Of a DNA stretch of 64,000 nucleotides, positions 42,798-49,733 are shown in pieces. The stretch comes from Streptomyces fumigatiscleroticus (lineage in GTDB: Bacteria; Actinomycetota; Actinomycetes; Streptomycetales; Streptomycetaceae): the NCBI RefSeq assembly GCF_014647975.1, contig NZ_BMQF01000001.1:496001-560000 (forward strand), read 5' to 3'. Position numbers and translations under genes: made by a program. How positions within the stretch are numbered: the stretch's first letter is position 1; each line of letters opens with the position of its first letter. The notes beneath the pieces were generated by a model that worked only from the letters and a program-made list of their open reading frames with translations, had not been told where the DNA came from and ran no database searches.

Positions 42798-42986
42798 TCA
42801 GGCCTTCTTCGGCCGGGGGGTCGGGGGCGACAGCAGCGTCTGGCCGGTGCCGCACTGCAACGCCAGGGCGGCGCACCGCCTGCTGTCGCGGAAGACTCCG
42901 TCGCACTCCAGGGGATTGAGCACTGCCTCGATCTCGGCGTTCTGGATCTCGGTGACTTCCTCGAGCGTCTCTTCGATGGAAGGCAT
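42798..42986 (-). CDS. 62-residue peptide 1, candidate precursor peptide
   Basis: Begins MPSIEETLEEVTE, so the N-terminal half is acidic like a leader; the C-terminal half is neutral to basic, ending TGQTLLSPPTPRPKKA. Cysteines are at 28, 38 and 45. The ATG at 42984-42986 has GGAGGGAGA upstream; a longer in-frame start at 43091 lacks support and is not shared with the paralogue. A near-identical copy lies at 43276-43464 (54 of 62 residues identical). No signal peptide. Size, leader-like charge split, duplication and operon context suggest a modified-peptide precursor or a small protein partner of the downstream gene products; this is inference. Confidence 0.7.
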   Translation of the reverse strand: MPSIEETLEEVTEIQNAEIEAVLNPLECDGVFRDSRRCAALALQCGTGQTLLSPPTPRPKKA

Positions 42987-43022
42987 CTCACCATCTCCCT
43001 CCGATTCGGCCTTTGCCTTCAC

Positions 43023-43055
43023 CCACAAGTGTCCCCTGCCCGGCAAAGCTCGCAA
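43023..43055 (-). promoter_or_regulatory. Promoter-like block before peptide 1, conserved in the duplicate
   Basis: On the minus strand TTGCGA, 16 bp, then GACACTTGTGGG. The same block with the same spacing precedes peptide 2. Conservation in both copies, while flanking DNA has diverged, suggests a retained promoter or regulator site. Confidence 0.4.
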
Positions 43056-43133
43056 GTCGGGAGAAATGGCAATGTCTTGGGTCTTTTTCAAGATTCCGGA
43101 CAGTTGGGGGCGGCCGTCCGGGCGGCGGAGGCG

Positions 43134-43259
43134 TCAGCCGGCCGCCGCGTTCCCGCCCACAACAGGGTCGTGGCCCCCGCTCCGGAGAGCGGGGGCCACG
43201 ACGGTCACCAGGTCACGCACAGCGCCCTGAAGGAGGGCCGGAGTGCCTGACCGGTTCAT
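43134..43259 (-). pseudogene. Truncated duplicate of the 232-residue gene
   Basis: 41 codons from the ATG at 43257-43259. The first 33 residues match the start of the intact protein at 25 positions (ALLQGAVRDL and SGGHDP are shared); the frame then leaves the homology and ends at a stop. It follows peptide 2 by 16 bp, just as the intact gene follows peptide 1 by 18 bp, so it is the broken second half of a duplicated peptide-plus-partner module. It contains a perfect 16-bp hairpin. A short functional peptide cannot be excluded. Confidence 0.7.
43167..43202 (-). terminator. Perfect 16-bp hairpin between the two peptide genes
   Basis: Bases 43167-43182 pair perfectly with 43187-43202 around a CGGA loop. 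In the intact gene copy the same place (42690-42719) gives only a 13-bp stem with a mismatch, so the duplicate has gained pairing. Lying downstream of peptide 2, it could terminate or attenuate transcription and make peptide 2 more abundant than the downstream genes. Confidence 0.6.
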
Positions 43260-43275
43260 CACTGCTCCTGTCGGG

Positions 43276-43464
43276 TCAGGCCTTCTTCGGCCGGGGGGTC
43301 GGGGGCGACAGCAGTGTCTGGCCCGTGCTGGCCTGAAGCGCCAGGGCAGCGCACTGCCTGCTGTCGCGGAAGACCGCGTCGGACTCCACGGGATCGAGCA
43401 CTGCCTCGATCTCGGCGTTCTGGGTCTCGGTGACTTCCTCGAGCGTCTCTTCGATGGAAGGCAT
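43276..43464 (-). CDS. 62-residue peptide 2, paralogue of peptide 1
   Basis: Same length as peptide 1 and 54 of 62 residues identical. The differences are I14T, N24D, L26V, C28S, G30A, R37Q, C45A and G46S. Cysteines 28 and 45 are lost together while Cys38 stays, as if those two formed a pair in peptide 1. The ribosome site AGAGGGAGA precedes the ATG at 43462-43464. First gene of the operon, with its own copy of the conserved upstream block. Confidence 0.7.
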   Translation of the reverse strand: MPSIEETLEEVTETQNAEIEAVLDPVESDAVFRDSRQCAALALQASTGQTLLSPPTPRPKKA

Positions 43465-43501
43465 CTCACCATCTCCCTCTGGTTCGGCTTTTGCCTTCAC
43501 C

Positions 43502-43534
43502 CCATAAGTGTCCATCCTTCGGAAAAGCATGCAA
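43502..43534 (-). promoter_or_regulatory. Promoter-like block before peptide 2
   Basis: On the minus strand TTGCAT, 16 bp, then GACACTTATGGG, conserved with the block before peptide 1. It lies 38 bp before the ribosome-site region and is the best candidate for the main promoter of the peptide operon. Confidence 0.4.
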
Positions 43535-43612
43535 CCCATACCGAAGAAGAACGTAATTGGCTGCTCCCGACATTGCGGACAGTCGGGGCGGCTGTCCGGG
43601 GCGGGGAAGGCA

Positions 43613-45082
43613 TCAGCCGGCCGACCGCGCCACCACACGCAGCGACTTCACCGAGGGGTCGGCCGCGTCCGGGATGAGAACACCGTGCTCGACGCCGCTG
43701 CGCAGATAGTCGAGGACCTCCTCGGTGATCACCTCACCGGGGGCCACCACGGGTACGCCCGGCGGGTACGGGCTGATCATCTCCGCGGCGATCCGGCCCG
43801 CGGCCCGCTCGGCGGGCACGTGCTCCGCGGGGGCGAAGAACGCCTCACGCGGCAGCATGGCCTGCTCCAGCTCCAGGGACGAGGGGTCGGGCAGCCGGAC
43901 GGCCGGCTGCCGCTCGATGGAGTCGGCGCCGTCGGCCAGGGCGCGCAGGGAGTCCACCAGCACCTGCTCCGTCTCGTCGTCGTCGGCGTGCGTGACGGAG
44001 GCGCTGATCCGGCAGGAGTCGGAGCCGCCGACGTCCACATGGCGCCGGGCCCGCAGCCACTCGGCCGCCTGCATACCGGTGATCCCCAGCTCCCGTACAT
44101 CGATCACGATCTTGAGGGGGTCGAACTCGGCGGCGAGGCCGGCGTCGACGATCTCCTGCCCCATGGGCCGCAGGCCCGGCAGGCCGGCGACGGCCGACCG
44201 GATCCGCTCCGCGCGGTGCAGCGCGCCGTCCAGCAGCTCCTGGCCGTGCTCGGCCATCTGGCGGCGCCAGCCGTCGAGCGTGGCGTACACCAGGGACGAG
44301 GCGCTGGTGGTGCCGAGCAGGTCCTCCCGCTGCTTGAGGGCCTCCGGCGAGACCCGGTCGTACTGGAGGTGGAAGACGGAGCTCTGCTCGATGGCGCCGC
44401 CCATCTTGTGCACGCTGGTCACCACCAGGTCGGCCTCGGCGTCCATGCCCCAAGGGGGCAGCGAGGGGTGGAAGGGCAGATGGGCGCCCCACGCCTCGTC
44501 CACGATGAGAGGAACGCCGAACTCGTGGCAGACCCGGGCCACACCCCGGATGTCCGCGCAGGTCCCCCAGTCGGTGGGCGTGATCAGCAGCATGCCCTTG
44601 GCGTCCGGGTGCTCCTTGAGCCGGCGGCGTACGTCGTCGGGCTCCGGCGGATGGGCCAGATGCCGTTCGGCGTCGAACTTGGGGTGCACCCAGATGGGCT
44701 CGACGCCGTTGACGATGACGGCCGAGACGACGGACTTGTGCGCGTTGCGCGACACCAGCAGCTTCTCGCCGGGTCCGGCCACGGCCAGCATGGCGGTCTT
44801 GACCGACAGGGAACTGCCGCAGGTGGAGAAGAACGCCTGCTCGGCGCCGACGGCGTCCGCCATCAGCTCCTGGGCCTGCGACAGCACGCCCTGCGACTGG
44901 CGGCGGTCGTCGAGTCCGTTCAGGGAGAGCACGTCGGAGCGGAACACGTCCATGCCGACGACGTCCGCGACCCGCGGGTCCACGCCGCGTCCCTGCTTGT
45001 GGCCGGGCGGCCCGAACACCACGTCGCCCCGGCGCCGGAATTCCTGGAGCGCCTCCAGTACGGGCGCACGCGAATGATCCAT
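43613..45082 (-). CDS. Ornithine/lysine/arginine decarboxylase, PLP fold type I
   Basis: 489 residues. The aminotransferase-like PLP domain contains FSTCGSSLSVKTAML near residue 87, VDEAWGAHLPFHPSLPPWGM with the PLP-interacting Asp near 190, and SVHKMGGAIEQSS with the Schiff-base Lys near 225. The C-terminal domain ends with the family block PYPPGVPVVAPGE. It would decarboxylate a basic amino acid to a polyamine; which one cannot be read. ATG at 45080-45082 with GGGAGG upstream. It lies upstream of the peptide operon on the same strand, 148 bp away. Confidence 0.92.
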   Translation of the reverse strand: MDHSRAPVLEALQEFRRRGDVVFGPPGHKQGRGVDPRVADVVGMDVFRSDVLSLNGLDDRRQSQGVLSQAQELMADAVGAEQAFFSTCGSSLSVKTAMLAVAGPGEKLLVSRNAHKSVVSAVIVNGVEPIWVHPKFDAERHLAHPPEPDDVRRRLKEHPDAKGMLLITPTDWGTCADIRGVARVCHEFGVPLIVDEAWGAHLPFHPSLPPWGMDAEADLVVTSVHKMGGAIEQSSVFHLQYDRVSPEALKQREDLLGTTSASSLVYATLDGWRRQMAEHGQELLDGALHRAERIRSAVAGLPGLRPMGQEIVDAGLAAEFDPLKIVIDVRELGITGMQAAEWLRARRHVDVGGSDSCRISASVTHADDDETEQVLVDSLRALADGADSIERQPAVRLPDPSSLELEQAMLPREAFFAPAEHVPAERAAGRIAAEMISPYPPGVPVVAPGEVITEEVLDYLRSGVEHGVLIPDAADPSVKSLRVVARSAG

Positions 45083-45284
45083 CGTTCCTCCCAAGTCGGT
45101 CCACGTCCCTTCCGGGGCGGTTCTGGGCCCACGCCGTGCCGCCCCGGCCCGCCGTCGGCCGGGCATCTGTCCGTGTTGCACCTGCCCGGCCGTCGAAACC
45201 CGGCGGGTGTCGCGGCACCCCGGCGGTGGAACCCGGCAGGAGTACGCCGGAACACCGCAAACCCCCGACAGCCGAGGAGGCCGC

Positions 45285-46505
45285 GTGGCCCGCACGCTCG
45301 AGGACGTCCACCGGGACATCCGTACGGAAGTGACCGACCGGGCCGCGATCCTGTGGGACGTCGCCCTGCGGCTGCACGCCGATCCCGAGTACGCCTTCGC
45401 CGAGCACCACGCGGCGCAGCTGCTCACGGACGAGCTGGAACGCGCCGGATTCGCGGTGGAACGCGGGGTGGCCGGCCTGCCGACCGCCTTCACCGCGCGC
45501 TCGGGGCGGGGGCGGCCCGCCGTGGCGCTGCCGCTGGAGTACGACGCCCTGCCCGGTCTCGGCCACGCCTGCGGCCACAACCTGATCGCGGCGGCGGGCC
45601 TGGGCGCGGCGCTCGCGGTGCACGCCGTGCTGGACGGCTCCGCCGGGAGCGTGCTGGCGGTGGGCACCCCCGCCGAGGAGGGCGGCGGCGGGAAGGCCCT
45701 GGAGGTGGACGCCGGGGTGTTCGACGGCGTCGACGCCGCGCTGATGTTCCATCCGGGCGTGTACGACTGGAAGCGGGCCCCGCTGACCGCGCAGGCGCAG
45801 TACCGGGTGGCCTTCCACGGGCGCGCCGCGCACCCCACGGGCAACCCGACCGAGGGCATCGACGCGCTGGCCGCCCTGATCGAGCTGTTCAACGTGCTGG
45901 GCGTGCTGGGCCGGCGGCTGCCCGAGGCCTCGCACGTGCAGGGCATCATCACCCACGGCGGCACGGCCACCAACATCGTCCCGGAGTACGCCGAGGGGCT
46001 GTTCGGGCTGCGGGCGGCCACCACCCCGGCGCTGGAGGAGCTGGCCGGGCAGCTGCTCACCTGCGCCGAGGGCGTCGCGCGGGCCACCGGCACCAGGACC
46101 GAGGTGGAACGGGCGACGGTCCGCTACGACCACTTCCGCGACAGCTCCGTGCTGTCCGAGCGGTTCGCCGGGCACCTGTCCCGCTCGGGCATCACACTGA
46201 CGCCGCCCGTCCCCGGGGTGTATCTGGGCTCGTCGGACATCGGCAACGTCAGTGTCCGGGTGCCCGCCATCCACCCGTTCGTCGCGATCATGGGCGAGGA
46301 CGGGTCCGACCACACCCCCGAGTTCGCCGAGGCCGCCGCCTCCGAGCGGGCCCGCGAGGTACTCCTCGCCGCGGCCGAGGCACTGGCCTGCACCACGGCG
46401 GACGTCCTGCTCCGCCCGGACGTCCGCGACAAGGCCTGGGCCCACCACCACGCCACCGCGGAGGCGGAGTCCTGGCCGACCCCGAAGCACGAGTCCCACC
46501 ACTGA
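45285..46505 (+). CDS. M20-family amidohydrolase/peptidase
   Basis: 406 residues. Metal-site landmarks are GLGHACGHNLIAAAG near residue 92, GTPAEEGGGGK near 128 with the catalytic Glu pair, HGRAAHPTGNPTEG near 183 in the dimerisation domain, and DHTPEF near 345. It belongs to the AbgB/aminoacylase-like group that cleaves N-acyl or p-aminobenzoyl amino acids. GTG at 45285 follows CGAGGAGG. It is divergent from the decarboxylase gene, with 202 bp between starts. Confidence 0.9.
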   Translation: MARTLEDVHRDIRTEVTDRAAILWDVALRLHADPEYAFAEHHAAQLLTDELERAGFAVERGVAGLPTAFTARSGRGRPAVALPLEYDALPGLGHACGHNLIAAAGLGAALAVHAVLDGSAGSVLAVGTPAEEGGGGKALEVDAGVFDGVDAALMFHPGVYDWKRAPLTAQAQYRVAFHGRAAHPTGNPTEGIDALAALIELFNVLGVLGRRLPEASHVQGIITHGGTATNIVPEYAEGLFGLRAATTPALEELAGQLLTCAEGVARATGTRTEVERATVRYDHFRDSSVLSERFAGHLSRSGITLTPPVPGVYLGSSDIGNVSVRVPAIHPFVAIMGEDGSDHTPEFAEAAASERAREVLLAAAEALACTTADVLLRPDVRDKAWAHHHATAEAESWPTPKHESHH

Positions 46506-46677
46506 CACCCCTGGGCGCCTACGGGGTCGGGGGCCTACGAGGCTCAGGCGGCCCGCGGCTCCCCCGCGCGGGTGCCGGTGCCCGCCGCCCCACCACATGG
46601 CAGCGCGGATCTCGGACCCCGCCGCGCGGGAGCGCGGTCGAGCGGTGCTGCGCCGTGCCGGTGCTCCGGCGGGCGGG

Positions 46678-46941
46678 TCAGTCGTCGTTCCGATGGGTGT
46701 CCGTGGTCTCGGGCGTCTGCTCGTGGGTGGTCCGCGTCGGGGGACGCTCGTCGGATTCGATGCCCTCCAGGGGGTTGCCGGCCACCGTGCCGCGGTCGGG
46801 CTGGTAGCCCTCCTTGGCACTCGCGGTTCCCGGGACCGTGCGCTCACGGGCCCGGCTCTCCAGGCCCGAGTGCGCGCCCGGCTCCTCCGGGTCACGGGCC
46901 CGCCCGTGCCGGTCCTTCCGTGGGTTGTCGCCGCCGGTCAT
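46678..46941 (-). CDS. Small charged hydrophilic protein
   Basis: 87 residues rich in Glu, Arg, Asp, Thr and Gly, with no hydrophobic segment, probably disordered. ATG at 46939-46941 with GGAGG seven bases upstream is the best start. It contains GYQPDRGTVAGNPLEGIESD, reminiscent of stress-induced hydrophilic proteins in actinomycetes; no domain is recognised. A GTTT-N15-GGGGAAC sequence lies upstream at 46981-47006. Confidence 0.68.
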   Translation of the reverse strand: MTGGDNPRKDRHGRARDPEEPGAHSGLESRARERTVPGTASAKEGYQPDRGTVAGNPLEGIESDERPPTRTTHEQTPETTDTHRNDD

Positions 46942-46980
46942 CCGCACACCTCCGCTCGCTCGTTCGCAGGGCTCGGACGG

Positions 46981-47006
46981 GTTCCCCCCGGGGCGGAGCC
47001 GGAAAC
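46981..47006 (-). promoter_or_regulatory. Possible stress-sigma promoter
   Basis: Minus strand: GTTT (47003-47006), 15 bp, GGGGAAC (46981-46987). It resembles SigB-type promoters, with G in place of the T of GGGTAC. It would serve the small hydrophilic protein starting at 46941. Confidence 0.25.
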
Positions 47007-47024
47007 GGCGGCCGGCCGGGCCGG

Positions 47025-48737
47025 TCAGCCGGCGTCCGGGGCGGCCTCGTCGCCGCCCGGCCGCCCCAGCACCGTCAGTACGTCGTCGCGCCCGGCCAGC
47101 GCCCGGAGCGACAGGGTCCGGTAACCGGCCTCGTCGAACAGGACGGTGATACGGTCACCGTCCTCGCTCAGCACCGTGCCCTCGCCCCACCGGCCGTGCC
47201 GCACCTGCGTGCCGACCGGAAACGCGGACGCGGCGGAACGCTCGGTCCGCGCCGTGCCGTCGGCGGGGCCCGGCCCGCCGTCCTCCGCCCGCTCCTCGCA
47301 CACGTCGCAGTTGCCGCACGGCGGCTCGTACTCCTCGCCGAAGTACCCCAGCAGGAAACGCCGCCGGCAGCCGGTGGTCTCGGCATAGGCGCGGGCCATC
47401 TCGACACGGGTGCGGTCGGTACGGCGATGGGCCTCGGCCGCCCGCCCGGCCTCCTCCGCGGCGGCGCCGGGCGGTGTCCCGGGCGCCGGGCGGATCTCTC
47501 CCCCCTCCCCCGTGGCGACGGCACCGGCCTCCTGGAGCAGGTTCACCGCCGCGGTGACCCGGTTGCGCGACAGGCCCGTCTCCCGGCGCAGCTCGTCCAG
47601 GCCGGCGGGGTCGTCGCGGTGGTCGTGGACGGCGTCGGCGACCTCGGCCAGCACCTTCTCCCCGGGCGCACGGCCGGCGAACCAGGTCTGCATCCCGGTG
47701 TCCTCGGACCGGTAGTGCAGCACCGCGAGCGCGGGGTCACCGTCCCGGCCGCAGCGGCCGATCTCCTGGTAGTAGGCGTCGAGCGAGCCCGGCAGCGAGG
47801 CGTGCAGCACGAACCGTACGTCCTCCTTGTCGATGCCCATGCCGAACGCCGAGGTCGCCACCACGACGTCCGCCTCGCCGCTCAGGAACGCGTCGTGGAT
47901 CCGGGCGCGTTCGGCGGCCTTCAGGCCCGCGTGGTACGCCTCGGCGGTGAACCCCAGGGAGGCCAGCTCCGCGGCGTGGTACTCACTGTCCTTGCGGGTC
48001 GCGGCGTAGACGATCCCCGGCTTGGGCTCGGCCGCCGCACGTTCCAGCACGGCGCGGCGCCGGTCGTCCTCGTCCAGGAACCGGCGGACCTCCAGCCGGA
48101 TGTTGGGCCGGTCGAACCCGGCCACCAGCAGCCGCGGCTCCGTCATGCCGAGCCGTTCGACGATCTCCCTGCGCACCGGCGGGGCGGCGGTCGCCGTCAG
48201 CGCGAGCACCGGCGGCCGGCCGACCCGTCGTACCGCCTGTTCCAGGCGCAGATAGTCGGGCCGGAAGTCATGGCCCCACGAGGACACGCACTGGGCCTCG
48301 TCCACCACGAACAGGGCCGGTTCCGCGTCCGCCAGCCGCTCGACGACCTCGTCCTTGGCCAGCTGCTCCGGCGACAGGTACACGAACCGGGCCTCGCCCC
48401 GCCGCACCGATTCCCAGGCGGCCTCGGTCCGCGCCGCCGTCAGAGCGGAGTTGACGGCGACGGCGCCGGGTGCCCCCTCGCCCTCCGGCAGGCCGGCGAT
48501 CTGGTCCCGTTGCAGCGCCAGCAGCGGCGAGACGACCACGACCGGCCCGGACAGCAGCACCCCGGGGACCTGGTAGACGGCGGACTTGCCGGAGCCGGTC
48601 GGCATCACGACGAGGGTGTCCCGGCCCTGGAGCACCCATTCCATCGCCGTCAGCTGTCCGGGAAGCAGGGTGTCCCAGCCGAACACCTCGGCGGCACTGC
48701 GCCGCAGCCGTTCCGCCGGCGTCGCCCTCGGCCCCAT
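47025..48737 (-). CDS. RecQ family ATP-dependent DNA helicase with C-terminal Tudor-like domain
   Basis: 570 residues. Helicase motifs: MPTGSGKS (I) near residue 45, DEAQ (II) near 145 instead of the usual DEAH, ALTATA (III), ATSAFGMGIDK (V) near 290 and QEIGRCGRDGDPA (VI) near 320. A zinc-binding cluster CRRRFLLGYFGEEY...CGNCDVC is near residue 455. The last 60 residues (VGTQVRHGRWGEGTVL; ITVLFDEAGYRTL) look like the Tudor-like domain found at the end of UvrD/PcrA helicases. It unwinds DNA in repair or recombination. Confidence 0.91.
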   Translation of the reverse strand: MGPRATPAERLRRSAAEVFGWDTLLPGQLTAMEWVLQGRDTLVVMPTGSGKSAVYQVPGVLLSGPVVVVSPLLALQRDQIAGLPEGEGAPGAVAVNSALTAARTEAAWESVRRGEARFVYLSPEQLAKDEVVERLADAEPALFVVDEAQCVSSWGHDFRPDYLRLEQAVRRVGRPPVLALTATAAPPVRREIVERLGMTEPRLLVAGFDRPNIRLEVRRFLDEDDRRRAVLERAAAEPKPGIVYAATRKDSEYHAAELASLGFTAEAYHAGLKAAERARIHDAFLSGEADVVVATSAFGMGIDKEDVRFVLHASLPGSLDAYYQEIGRCGRDGDPALAVLHYRSEDTGMQTWFAGRAPGEKVLAEVADAVHDHRDDPAGLDELRRETGLSRNRVTAAVNLLQEAGAVATGEGGEIRPAPGTPPGAAAEEAGRAAEAHRRTDRTRVEMARAYAETTGCRRRFLLGYFGEEYEPPCGNCDVCEERAEDGGPGPADGTARTERSAASAFPVGTQVRHGRWGEGTVLSEDGDRITVLFDEAGYRTLSLRALAGRDDVLTVLGRPGGDEAAPDAG

Positions 48738-48761
48738 GGCTCCTCCGCTTTCCCTCGCGAC

Positions 48762-49166
48762 TCAGCCCAGGGAGTCCAGCAGTTCCCGGCACGCACGCTC
48801 GCAGCGGCGGCACGCCTCGGCGCACACCGCGCAGTGCTCGTGCCGTCCGGCGTGCCGCTCGCACTCGTCGCCGCACGCCTTGCACGCGCTCGCGCAGGCC
48901 GCGAGGACGTCCCTGACCACCCGCGTCCCGTGCCCGGCGGGCCGGGACAGCACACGGGCCGTCGCGTCGCACAGGTCGGCGCAGTCCAGGTCGGTACGGA
49001 TACAGGTGCGCAGCTCGGCGACCATCTCCTCGGCCAGGCAGGCGTCGGCGCAGGTCGTGCAGGTCTGGACGCATTCCAGGCACCGGTCGACGCAGGCGGC
49101 CAGGGCCTGCGGGTCCGCCTTGCCGGCGTCCGGATGGGAGCGGAGCATGTCCGCGGTCACGGTCAT
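48762..49166 (-). CDS. Cysteine-rich four-helix-bundle protein (DUF326, Csp1-like copper storage type)
   Basis: 134 residues with 18 cysteines in CxxxC/CxxC repeats along predicted helices (CVDRCLECVQTCTTC; CASACKACGDEC; CAVCAEACRRCERAC). This is the hallmark of the cytosolic copper-storage/ferredoxin-like DUF326 bundle, in which cysteines line the core and bind many Cu(I) ions. The ATG at 49164-49166 with CGAGGAGAG upstream is preferred over a longer start. No copper exporter or regulator is next to it. Confidence 0.88.
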   Translation of the reverse strand: MTVTADMLRSHPDAGKADPQALAACVDRCLECVQTCTTCADACLAEEMVAELRTCIRTDLDCADLCDATARVLSRPAGHGTRVVRDVLAACASACKACGDECERHAGRHEHCAVCAEACRRCERACRELLDSLG

Positions 49167-49223
49167 CGATCTCTCCTCGGGTCGTACCCGGTGCACGTGT
49201 CCCGGCGGTCCGCGGCGGCCGGG

Positions 49224-49547
49224 TCAGTGGCCCAGGGCCTTGGACAGCTGCTCCTTGGTCATCGAGGAGCGGCCCTCGACGCCCTTCTGCTTGGCCTCGG
49301 CGTACAGCTCGTCGCGGGTGGGACCGGAGCGCGAGGTGCCGCCGGAGGACCGGGAGCCGCCGCCGGAGGAGGAGGAGGAGGAGGAGCCGCCCCGGGAGGA
49401 GGACTTGGTCTCGCCGGACTGCGCGCGCTGCTTGTTGACCGTGCGCGCGGCCATCTCCTTGGCCCGCCCGGTGGAGGCGCCGCGGTCCTGGGCGCTCTCC
49501 TTGATGTGCTCGTACTGACGTTCCCGCTTGTTGCCCGACTTGGCCAT
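49224..49547 (-). CDS. Small basic Ser/Gly-rich protein with C-terminal Rho-N/SAP-like helix pair
   Basis: 107 residues. The N-terminal helix is charged (KRERQYEHIKESAQDRG), followed by RAKEMAARTVNKQR, a Ser/Gly linker of about 25 residues, then TRDELYAEAKQKGVEGRSSM with KEQLSKALGH, a Rho N-terminal/SAP-like nucleic-acid-binding motif. Proteins of this type are often labelled plasmid stabilisation proteins; more likely a nucleoid or stress protein. A GTTT-N14-AGGAAAC sequence at 49601-49624 may be a stress promoter. Confidence 0.78.
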   Translation of the reverse strand: MAKSGNKRERQYEHIKESAQDRGASTGRAKEMAARTVNKQRAQSGETKSSSRGGSSSSSSSGGGSRSSGGTSRSGPTRDELYAEAKQKGVEGRSSMTKEQLSKALGH

Positions 49548-49600
49548 GGGGCCCACTCCTTCGTCGCGTGCGGTGCTGTCCCCGTTCCGTCTCCCAGGGG

Positions 49601-49624
49601 TTTCCTGGCCGGCGCGGTCGAAAC
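49601..49624 (-). promoter_or_regulatory. Possible stress-sigma promoter
   Basis: Minus strand: GTTT (49621-49624), 14 bp, AGGAAA (49601-49606). It resembles GTTT-N14-GGGWAW stress promoters. It is positioned 54 bp before the gene ending at 49224. Confidence 0.25.
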
Positions 49625-49733
49625 GGCGAGGGACGGCCGGGCCGGGGCACGTCCCCCAGGAGGTCCCGCCCGCGCCGGCGTGAGAGACTCGGCAGGCGAT
49701 CATGAAAGGCGTCGAGCGGAAGGGATCCCGCAC

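Noticed and set aside
42798-43091. Longer 97-residue version of peptide 1
   Set aside because: The extra N-terminal part is not conserved in the duplicate, whereas both copies share the ribosome site and ATG giving 62 residues.
42798-43464. Reading the two peptides as a toxin-antitoxin pair
   Set aside because: They are near-identical copies of each other, not two different proteins, and no known toxin or antitoxin motif is present.
46572-49733. Plus-strand open frame continuous with the SDR at 49734
   Set aside because: It runs antisense to RecQ, the Cys-rich protein and the Rho-N-like protein. Only the part from 49734 has SDR sequence and a ribosome site.
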